Of a stretch of DNA of 64,000 nt, positions 20,866 through 27,045 are shown one piece after another. Position numbers and translations under genes: made by a program. The stretch's first letter is position 1, and each line of letters starts with the position of its first letter. A model generated the notes under the pieces. It saw only the letters and a list, made by a program, of their open reading frames with translations, did not search any database and was not told the origin of the DNA. The DNA lies in assembly GCF_002802875.1 (NCBI RefSeq), contig NZ_PEBI01000001.1, positions 87,830 to 151,829 on the forward strand, read 5' to 3'. This DNA comes from Bifidobacterium primatium. Lineage in GTDB: Bacteria; Actinomycetota; Actinomycetes; Actinomycetales; Bifidobacteriaceae.

Positions 20866-21185
20866 CCTCATGCACAGTTTCGTCATTACTACTGTCACGA
20901 GGACGAATCGTCCGGCATCGACTCCGCCCACGTCGTATGCAACGCGAGCCTGCGTATGCGATGCGCGGCGAACCGCGGTACCACCTCGCTTGCCGCATCC
21001 GTCCCAAACGTCCCGGAACGTCGATGCGACCGCTTGAATTCGGCTGTTTCGGGCCTACCCGCCGGTTCTAGTAAGCCATCGTCGCGTTGCGTTTTCAGTC
21101 GTGCTTTCATCGCAACGAACGTCGGCCGTTCTTCCGGAAGCTCCCCGCTGATGACGGATCGATGCTTACCGCGTAACATGATAGC
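20866..21185 (-). promoter_or_regulatory. T-box riboswitch leader of ileS
   Basis: On the minus strand the leader holds the T-box consensus GAGGTGGTACCGCGG (20973-20987), the stem I blocks GGGGAGCTTCCGGAAGAACGG and AGAACCGGCGGGTAGGCCC typical of actinobacterial ileS T-boxes, and ATC (Ile) triplets in the 5' part where the specifier should be. CCTCGTG (20896-20902) can pair with CATGAGG (20866-20872), which includes the Shine-Dalgarno sequence. That suggests translational control by uncharged tRNA-Ile. A TGCTATCAT extended -10 lies just upstream. The motif is seen; the mechanism is inferred from known actinobacterial examples. Confidence 0.9.
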
Positions 21186-21274
21186 ACCGGTCGACGAACG
21201 CCCGGCACGCCTTTCCAAGGAATCCCCACGGAATGTGACCCACGCCACGAAATCCGGCGAAATCATCCACGCTC

Positions 21275-22441
21275 CTATCTGCCATCATGCGCGCTCATAC
21301 GAATATATGCGGCGTGCTCACGCAGATACCGACGCAGATAGGGTATCGCGAAATCGACCTTTCCATAGCCCACGTCCCGGATCACCTGCGCATCAATCAG
21401 ACGCGTACGGTAGATATTCGCGTATCCGACATCCTTGCCCATGCGTTCGGCGATCGTGGATGTGGAGGAGGGACCGTCATCCTGGGCCATCGCCAGCAGA
21501 TAGGTCTTGTCCACCGGAGACAGGCCGTCGAGTTCGGGGCCATGCACGGCGTCGCCGAGACGGCTCAGAGCGTTGGAGACGCCCTCACGTGCGTCATCCT
21601 CACTAACCGACATGCCATTTTCCGCCGCCTTACCGTCACGTTGGCGCCGATAGGAGATACGCCAGATGTGGTATCCGACCAGCTGGATCATGAACGGATA
21701 TCCCTCGGTCGCGTCGACCGCCATACGCAACGCGTCGCCGTCTATGACGATGCCTGACTCCTCGAACGTATCGACGAACGCGTCCCGCACTTCGTCAAGC
21801 GGAATATCGCCCAGGCGTTCGGACTGCGCCCGTCGAAGAAACGTCAGGACATCGTCGTTGAGCCATTTCGACACGATGGTCGGCAGGCCGGCGAAAACGA
21901 ACGCGATGTTCCTTTCCTCGCGGGTGAGATGCTGCACCGCTGTGGCGATGGCGACCATATCCTCGCGGGCCGCCGACTGGGCCTCGTCCACGGTGATCAG
22001 CAGGCCGGCCTTCCTGCGTTCCAGAACGTCAAGACGCCGCCCCATGGCCTCACGCAATGTCAATGGCATACGCTGCGAAGACACGCTGGCCTCTCCCAGC
22101 GAGAATCCACCAAGACCGGCGACGGATAGGGATGGTTTCACGGACAGGTTCACCGACGGCCTATCCGGAACGAACCGTTCCAGCAGACGTTTGGCAAGAC
22201 CGTCGGAGGCCGTCTCATCGACCACCCCCCATTTTCGTTCCTTGGCGATGCGACCGAATTCGGTCAGCATCACCGTCTTTCCCACTCCGCGAGCGCCGGT
22301 CACGCACATCAGACGGCCGGGCGCCCCGGGGCCGTCGTCCAGCCCTTCCACGAAGTCATCGATGATTCCGTCACGACCGACGAGCAGCGGTGGCATGCGA
22401 CCGGCGGTGGGCTTGAACGGATTCGCTTTTCTCGGAGACAT
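21275..22441 (-). CDS. AAA-type ATP-binding protein (Orc1/Cdc6-like or STAND-like ATPase fold)
   Basis: This 388-residue protein has a GARGVGKT Walker A (49-56), a GLLITVDEAQ Walker B (about 146-155), and a sensor-like VFAGLPTIVSKW segment. A helical lid and a C-terminal winged-helix-like part (STIAERMGKDVGYANIYRTRL) follow. The architecture matches stand-alone AAA_16/Orc1-like ATPases of actinobacteria whose function is unknown. Defence and DNA-related roles both occur in relatives. The ATG at 22439-22441 lies after GAGAAAGG. Its promoter region contains the phased TATAAA array at 22521-22580. No partner gene is fused. Confidence 0.75.
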   Translation of the reverse strand: MSPRKANPFKPTAGRMPPLLVGRDGIIDDFVEGLDDGPGAPGRLMCVTGARGVGKTVMLTEFGRIAKERKWGVVDETASDGLAKRLLERFVPDRPSVNLSVKPSLSVAGLGGFSLGEASVSSQRMPLTLREAMGRRLDVLERRKAGLLITVDEAQSAAREDMVAIATAVQHLTREERNIAFVFAGLPTIVSKWLNDDVLTFLRRAQSERLGDIPLDEVRDAFVDTFEESGIVIDGDALRMAVDATEGYPFMIQLVGYHIWRISYRRQRDGKAAENGMSVSEDDAREGVSNALSRLGDAVHGPELDGLSPVDKTYLLAMAQDDGPSSTSTIAERMGKDVGYANIYRTRLIDAQVIRDVGYGKVDFAIPYLRRYLREHAAYIRMSAHDGR

Positions 22442-22520
22442 ACCGCCGCCTTTCTCCCATACGTGGAATCGTTGCCCTCGTGGTCGAAACAATCGATGGT
22501 CGCAACAAACGAATCGCACG

Positions 22521-22580
22521 AATATAAAAAGTTATAAAGAATTATAAAAGAATATAAAACATTATAAAAGACTATAAAAG
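22521..22580. repeat. Six direct repeats of TATAAA at exact 10-bp period
   Basis: TATAAA occurs at 22523, 22533, 22543, 22553, 22563 and 22573, each within a decamer of the form NNTATAAARN. The A/T blocks fall on one helical face, so intrinsic bending is expected. The array sits between the start of the minus-strand AAA gene (80 bp away) and the end of the broken DUF3841 gene. On the minus strand it reads TTTATA every ten bases. Confidence 0.9.
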
Positions 22581-22581
22581 T

Positions 22582-22971
22582 TCAGGCGGGTATGTTTCGT
22601 ACGTTCCAGTCCAGCCATGCGGCGGTGCCGGCCAGGTCCCTTTCCGCCCGCCAGACCCGCTTGAGCCATTCGGGGCGGAATTCCCATACCGTGGCCTGGA
22701 TTCAGTCGTGATATGGCCGGCCGGTCTCGCTGTCGATGCCGGTCTCGACCGGTTCGCGCGCCACCCACGCCCACATCGGCAGTTCCACGCCGTCGGGCCG
22801 TGTGATGCCGCGCCGTTCCATCTGCTCGCCCACCCACGCGTACTGCCGCCACGCATAGTCGGCGAAGCTTTCGATTTTCGCGATGGCAGGGTCGCAATGA
22901 ACGACCTTCCCCTCACGCAATTGTTCGGTGATGATTCGCGGCTGCACCGACAACAGATGAATCAACGACAT
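22582..22971 (-). pseudogene. DUF3841-like protein, interrupted by an in-frame TGA
   Basis: The first 89 residues (MSLIHLLSVQ onward) carry the DUF3841 pattern: a short N-terminal strand, GKVVHCDP, FADYAWRQYAWVGEQMERR and PMWAWVAREP. DUF3841 is small and of unknown function. A TGA at 22702-22704 stops it. The same frame continues with plausible protein (VWEFRPEWLKRVWRAERDL) to a second stop at 22582. Intact relatives are longer, so this is either a decaying gene, a sequencing error, or a truncated product. GGGAGACG lies upstream of the ATG. It sits in the accessory stretch between the AAA gene and the XRE gene. Confidence 0.6.
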
Positions 22972-23064
22972 GTGACGCAACGTCTCCCGTCCCGTATTCC
23001 GTGTTACTTGACACCACAGGAAACCGGACAAACGAGACGCAACGATGACGTGCGCGATGCGACG

Positions 23065-23159
23065 TTACTCACCAAATCCGCCATGAACCGCATCACTCAC
23101 CGTTTCCCGCCACGACACGCCGGGGAACGGCCTCGTTCGTGGCGGGAAATGGTGAGTGA
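23065..23159. repeat. 23-bp inverted repeat with a related direct copy
   Basis: Arms 23093-23115 and 23137-23159 (TCACTCACC...CCCGCCACGA and complement) match at 22 of 23 positions. A degenerate direct copy (TTACTCACCAAATCCGCC) begins at 23065, 28 bp before the first arm. The 347-bp gap 22972-23318 otherwise holds only the XRE promoter. Confidence 0.7.
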
Positions 23160-23250
23160 CATTTGACATCTACACCGAAGACTCAAATGACTCGTAACCC
23201 AACATGGTACAAGTCATTCTTCATCGCTTCCGCAATATCACAATCATAAA

Positions 23251-23279
23251 TATTCTTTTTTGAATAAAAGTGCTATAGT
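23251..23279 (+). promoter_or_regulatory. Promoter and likely operator of the XRE gene
   Basis: An extended -10 (TGCTATAGT, hexamer 23274-23279) lies 40 bp before the XRE start. Directly upstream is an inverted repeat TATTC-N6-GAATA (23251-23266), overlapping the -35 position. XRE regulators commonly bind such small palindromes in their own promoters. The operator role is inference. Confidence 0.45.
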
Positions 23280-23318
23280 GTTATTCGTAAAACAAAGCGC
23301 GCAAAGGAAGATTTCAAA

Positions 23319-23660
23319 ATGAGTCGAGAATTGGGAGAAAAAATAAGGAAGCTAATGAGGCAATACGACATAACACAGGCACAGCTATCCGACCGTATCG
23401 GAGTCGGACAATCAAGCATTTCCAAATATCTGTCCGGCGCGAACGAGCCTAAGGCCGAAACACTTGCCAATATCGCCACGATTCTGCATACCACCTCAGA
23501 AGAATTACTCGGTAAACCGGAGAAGAAACTTCAAACACCATATGGCACCATCAAGGAATACTGCGCAAGGCACGGACAGGACCTCAGCGATGCCGAAGTC
23601 ATCGACCTCATCACCACGCTCCTTGCCCCGAGGGGAGGAAAGATTGATTTCCCCCGATGA
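23319..23660 (+). CDS. XRE-family helix-turn-helix regulator
   Basis: This 113-residue DNA-binding protein has a lambda-repressor-like HTH in residues 6-60: ITQAQLSDRIGVGQSSISKYLSG, then AETLANIATILHTTSEELLG. A C-terminal tail (about 65-113) has no recognised fold. AAGGAAG precedes the ATG. Its end overlaps the start of an ImmA/IrrE-type protease gene by 17 bp. In ICEBs1-like and stress systems such pairs form a repressor and an anti-repressor protease that cleaves it. The coding base composition is clearly less GC-rich than the flanking housekeeping genes, suggesting acquisition. Confidence 0.88.
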   Translation: MSRELGEKIRKLMRQYDITQAQLSDRIGVGQSSISKYLSGANEPKAETLANIATILHTTSEELLGKPEKKLQTPYGTIKEYCARHGQDLSDAEVIDLITTLLAPRGGKIDFPR

Positions 23661-24264
23661 CGGCTTTTACACGGAGCTGAAACAGAATTTCGTTCAGGCC
23701 GCCAAGCGGCTCGGATTCTATCGAGTTCTCTTCGACCCCGTGGAATTAATGAGTTCATGCGGAATTCATGTTCTTCCATACCTGGGAGCCATGGATCCAT
23801 GGGATCTATCCAACCGGGAACTTGTCTGCAAATGCCCCAGCGGCATATCTTTCACCCTTGAACGCGACGGCCAACCAGATGTGCGATTTGCAGCCTACAA
23901 CAACTGCGAGCCATCAGGAAGGATACGTTTCACCGCAGCACACGAGGCCGCACACTGTTTTCTCGGGCACAAAGAAGAAAGCGAAGTCGCGGAACTTCAG
24001 GCAAATTTTTGGGGAGGTTTCGCCGTGGCCCCTCCGGTAATCGTCCATGAGCTAGGAATGACATCGCCCCAAGACATCGCCAACACATTCGGTTTGTCAC
24101 AGTCCTGCTCCAGAAATGTCTGGAAGCGATATCTCGCATGGCAGAAGTATCGGAACAACGACCGAGCAATCGATGACAGTCTTCTGGAACTTTACACGGA
24201 AAGTCTGTGGCTCCAACCCGCACCCCAAGCACAGTCGCAAGACGACGTATTGAATATGTTCTAG
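23644..24264 (+). CDS. ImmA/IrrE family zinc metallopeptidase
   Basis: This 206-residue protein has the zinc-protease motif HEAAH (100-104) within RIRFTAAHEAAHCFLGH and the following EVAELQANFWGGFAVAP, the ImmA/IrrE (DUF955) signature in which the E of xxExQAN is the third ligand. Known members cleave an adjacent XRE repressor or trigger stress responses. I start at TTG 23644 because GGGGAGG lies six bases before it; the start overlaps the XRE gene by 17 bp, implying translational coupling. The C-terminal half (SPQDIANTFGLSQSCSRNVWKRYLAW) looks helical. Lower GC than the chromosome. Target assignment to the upstream XRE is inference. Confidence 0.82.
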   Translation: MISPDDGFYTELKQNFVQAAKRLGFYRVLFDPVELMSSCGIHVLPYLGAMDPWDLSNRELVCKCPSGISFTLERDGQPDVRFAAYNNCEPSGRIRFTAAHEAAHCFLGHKEESEVAELQANFWGGFAVAPPVIVHELGMTSPQDIANTFGLSQSCSRNVWKRYLAWQKYRNNDRAIDDSLLELYTESLWLQPAPQAQSQDDVLNMF

Positions 24265-24464
24265 ATACACAAACAAAGGAGAAGGCGGTCCAAGATGACA
24301 TAAAAAAAACAAAGGGCAATACCAATTCGCCGAAACGAACCAATATCACCCTCCAGAAGATGCACGCATCCTCTTACCGCAATTTGATTATGCGGCATCT
24401 CCTGGAAGAAATCAAACGGCTCCCATATATCGAGAGTTGAGTTTGACATACCCTAAGGAGAATT

Positions 24465-24842
24465 ATGTCCGATACCAAGGCCGCATATTCGGATGCGGCG
24501 AAGCACTACGTCGAGGATATCGTGCCGGCCTCCGCCAAGGAGCAGGAACGCTATCGCGCGGCCAAGGAGCGCGAGGCGAAGTACAACGACGACTGGCTGA
24601 AGCATCCGGTCAACATCAACGACATCGTCGACGAGTTCACGCCCGGCGCAACAGGACGCAAAAAGGGGTACAAATACAAGTTCTCCGGCAAGGACTGGAT
24701 CGTCCTTGCCGACATGATCGCAGGCTACCTGCGCATCATCGACAAGCGTCTCGGCAAATTCGTCATGCTCAACGGAAATCCCAGTGACGACCAATCCTTA
24801 ACCCATTTCAAAATCCTCAAGCGAAGGGATATGCAATCATGA
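24465..24842 (+). CDS. Unrecognised small protein, first gene of an accessory operon
   Basis: I do not recognise this 125-residue protein. It begins with a charged, helix-rich segment (AKHYVEDIVPASAKEQERYRAAKEREAKY) and ends with a mixed segment around SGKDWIVLADMIAGYLRIIDKRLGKF. It is soluble, with no signal peptide or cysteines. AAGGAGAA precedes the ATG. Its stop overlaps the next start by four bases (ATGA), so the products are probably made together. It follows the XRE/ImmA pair by 200 bp and opens a run of four genes that leads toward the restriction operon. Confidence 0.7.
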   Translation: MSDTKAAYSDAAKHYVEDIVPASAKEQERYRAAKEREAKYNDDWLKHPVNINDIVDEFTPGATGRKKGYKYKFSGKDWIVLADMIAGYLRIIDKRLGKFVMLNGNPSDDQSLTHFKILKRRDMQS

Positions 24843-25189
24843 TGGCAGTACTGTTCCACGACCTCGATAACATCGAGTCATACTACGGAAACATTCCGAA
24901 CGGACCTTACGGCCCAAAGACCCATTCCGAAGTCTACCGGATGCACGAATCCGACCGCGACCCAATGGATGAGGATTTCACGGATCCGGTCAATGCAATA
25001 TGCGGCTCCACATTGGGATACGGGGACGTGGATTTCTTCGATGCCCGGCAGTGCCGGCTGCTGGCAGCTTGGCTGGAGACCCGGCTCACCCAGCCCATCG
25101 ACCCACGACTGGCCGAAATCTACCGCAGGCTCGACGACTACGCACGACGCGCCGTCCAATACGGCACCGGCGTCGTCATCGAACTATGA
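24839..25189 (+). CDS. Unrecognised acidic protein, second gene of the accessory operon
   Basis: This 116-residue acidic protein is not recognised. Notable parts are an aspartate/glutamate-rich first half (MHESDRDPMDEDFTDP), GYGDVDFFDARQC, and a C-terminal helical block LAEIYRRLDDYARRAVQYGTGVVIEL. Its small size and acidity would suit an antitoxin or immunity-type partner, but that is only inference from composition. The start overlaps the previous stop (ATGA). The next gene begins 13 bp downstream. Confidence 0.7.
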   Translation: MMAVLFHDLDNIESYYGNIPNGPYGPKTHSEVYRMHESDRDPMDEDFTDPVNAICGSTLGYGDVDFFDARQCRLLAAWLETRLTQPIDPRLAEIYRRLDDYARRAVQYGTGVVIEL

Positions 25190-25202
25190 AAGGCGGCACG
25201 AC

Positions 25203-25589
25203 ATGAAAGGCACGTACACACTGCCCGGCGTGTTCTGGGATCACCGGCCCGAAACCGGAGTCCTTCCCGAACCACACGCCTACGACTCCTCCATCCCGGA
25301 AGCCGGGACCCCGTATTGCTTGTTCGACGCCGACGGCACACGCCGCAGCATCCGGCTGACCGAACTGCTCGACGCGCCGGACCGCCACGCGATGGAAAAC
25401 CTCATCACGCGCCTGAGGGGATGCGACGCCGTCGCCGTCCTCATCGACTATCAGCCGGAAACCGACGGCTCCATACAGCGGACGTTCTACCGCAGACGTG
25501 TCCGGCAGGCCATCCGACTGCTGGAGGACTCTCTGCCCGGCATGCGCGTCACGCTCATGGCGCCGCCAGAATGGAGGATGGCCGCATGA
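25203..25589 (+). CDS. Unrecognised protein, third gene of the accessory operon
   Basis: This 128-residue protein is not recognised. It starts MKGTYTLPGVFWDHRPETG and has an alternating strand-helix pattern: an APDRHAMENLITRLRGCDAVAVLIDY helix-strand unit, then FYRRRVRQAIRLLEDSLPGMRVTLMAPP. AAAGGCGG lies upstream of the ATG. Its stop overlaps the next start by four bases, linking it to the DUF4417-like gene. No catalytic signature is visible. Confidence 0.65.
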   Translation: MKGTYTLPGVFWDHRPETGVLPEPHAYDSSIPEAGTPYCLFDADGTRRSIRLTELLDAPDRHAMENLITRLRGCDAVAVLIDYQPETDGSIQRTFYRRRVRQAIRLLEDSLPGMRVTLMAPPEWRMAA

Positions 25590-26266
25590 CACCGACACTC
25601 ACCCAAATCCTCCGGCTCATCGACCAGTACCACCGATATCTGGCGGCCCGTGGCATAGCCTTCGCCAACAACGGCGCACCCATCATGAAACGCGCATGGT
25701 ACCTGACCGAGTTCCCCGAACGGATAATCCCCTACCGAGACCGCAAAAACCGCAAACTCGTCGCCGACCCCGCGCACACCGTCCTGTGCTTTTACTGCGC
25801 CGACACGCTCATATTCCGAAGAATGCAGCATCCGCTCGCCGACCTCGACGAGTACCGGAGGTTCATGGGCGTCATCGGCGCAAACCTAACCGTCACCGAA
25901 GACATGGACATCGAATGGCAGCGGGCCATCCTTCTGCTCAACCGCCTGTTCGACGCCGTCCTCGCCGTCAACGGCATCAAACTCGTGCAGAACCTGCGTG
26001 TGGGATCCCCCACCACGCTCGACACCCTCACTACCGTACCGGAAGGGGTGCTCGCCGCATCAGGTACCCTCGGCTGCCCGGCCACCAAACCCGGAGACCT
26101 CTCCTACACGCTCAAACTCAACACCGCCAAACCCGGCGGCGTCATGATCTACGGGAAGAAGGACCCGCTCATGGAACAACAACTCGACGCCCTCGGCATC
26201 CACCACCACCGATACGACGACACCCACACACTCTACAAAAAACGGCGACAAGGACGCTCCGAATAA
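25586..26266 (+). CDS. DUF4417-like protein, fourth gene of the accessory operon
   Basis: This 226-residue protein matches the general pattern of DUF4417, a family of unknown function found in phages and integrative elements. Features are WYLTEFPERIIPYRDRK, a VLCFYCADTLIF strand, GANLTVTEDMDIEWQRAILLLNRLFDAVL (a target-then-helix block), NGIKLVQNLRVGSPTTLDTL, and a C-terminal GGVMIYGKKDPLMEQQLDALG strand and helix. The call is by memory of the family pattern, not by alignment. Start overlaps the previous stop (ATGA). It ends the operon; 110 bp follow before the next gene. Confidence 0.55.
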   Translation: MTPTLTQILRLIDQYHRYLAARGIAFANNGAPIMKRAWYLTEFPERIIPYRDRKNRKLVADPAHTVLCFYCADTLIFRRMQHPLADLDEYRRFMGVIGANLTVTEDMDIEWQRAILLLNRLFDAVLAVNGIKLVQNLRVGSPTTLDTLTTVPEGVLAASGTLGCPATKPGDLSYTLKLNTAKPGGVMIYGKKDPLMEQQLDALGIHHHRYDDTHTLYKKRRQGRSE

Positions 26267-26376
26267 GGATATGGTGCCGGACCCTCTACGGCCCCGGCAC
26301 CTACTTGCTGCCCGCAATTCCCATCGCAGGATTCTTCGCAGCCCACCGACATAAATTTTGTCATGGAGGCAACATT

Positions 26377-26928
26377 ATGGTAGAGGCAACATTCACGTCT
26401 GCAATGCTGGCTGTTCTGCGTTCCATGCAGGGAGAACGGCTCGTTTCTCTTGAATGCGAAAATCTCAACGGGAACAATACCACTTACGGCAATTTGCTCA
26501 TTACCACTGAATCCCAACGTATTGAGCTGATTAACGAAGAGGAACCTACGGAGTACTTCGGGGAGATGGAGGACATATCTCGGTTCTCATGCCGTCGCCT
26601 CGCCGCCAATGAACCGTTTCGGCAGTTCGTCGCCGGCGAGCAACCGAGGAAATATCCGCTGCTTGGTGCAGTGACCTCTGTAAGCATAGTAAATGACACC
26701 ATTACGTTCCCGAACAAGGATTACTCTATTCGTCTTGTCATGGCAGTGATACTGAACACCTCAGCTGGGCAGATATCATTTCTGCGCGGGTGGCAGTTTG
26801 ACGAGCAAATCACGGTTGTGATGAATAAGGACTATCGCAAGCTTCTACGACCGGTACATCAGATTCGGGAAGATTGGGCCGAGGATGAAGACGAGATAAC
26901 TGTTTCCCGTGATGTCATTACATTGTGA
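26377..26928 (+). CDS. Unrecognised protein upstream of the restriction operon
   Basis: This 183-residue protein is not recognised. It is rich in strand-forming segments (RLVSLECENLNGNNTTYGNLLITT, GAVTSVSIVNDTITF, YSIRLVMAVILNTSAGQISFLRGWQFDEQITVVM) and ends in an acidic tail (IREDWAEDEDEITVSRD). The pattern suggests a small beta-barrel or SH3-like fold. A GGAGG site precedes the ATG. It lies 117 bp upstream of hsdM on the same strand, with mildly lower GC than hsdM. The function is unknown; an accessory role in the defence cluster is inference. Confidence 0.7.
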   Translation: MVEATFTSAMLAVLRSMQGERLVSLECENLNGNNTTYGNLLITTESQRIELINEEEPTEYFGEMEDISRFSCRRLAANEPFRQFVAGEQPRKYPLLGAVTSVSIVNDTITFPNKDYSIRLVMAVILNTSAGQISFLRGWQFDEQITVVMNKDYRKLLRPVHQIREDWAEDEDEITVSRDVITL

Positions 26929-27045
26929 TGCCAGCACGACCGCGTTGTAGCTCGAAACGTTGGCGAGCGCGGCACGCTATAACGCGGTTATTGATACGGT
27001 GAAACAGGATTCGACGAACGAGAACACAAGGAATGGAGAGACGGC

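Noticed and set aside
21275-22441. Plasmid-type replication initiator for the AAA protein
   Set aside because: The phased TATAAA array recalls iterons, but the protein lacks a recognisable initiator DNA-binding domain, and the context is chromosomal. The link is left as a question in the findings.
22702-22704. Selenocysteine at the TGA of the DUF3841 gene
   Set aside because: No SECIS-like hairpin directly follows, and the family has no known selenoprotein; decay or error is simpler.
24207-24440. 77-codon plus-strand ORF after the ImmA-like gene
   Set aside because: It overlaps the protease gene end, has no ribosome-binding site at its start, and its product looks like random charged sequence. 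The AAAGGAGAAGG nearby leads only to ATGACATAA. A short internal start at 24361 cannot be excluded. Apart from this, nothing is seen in 24265-24464.
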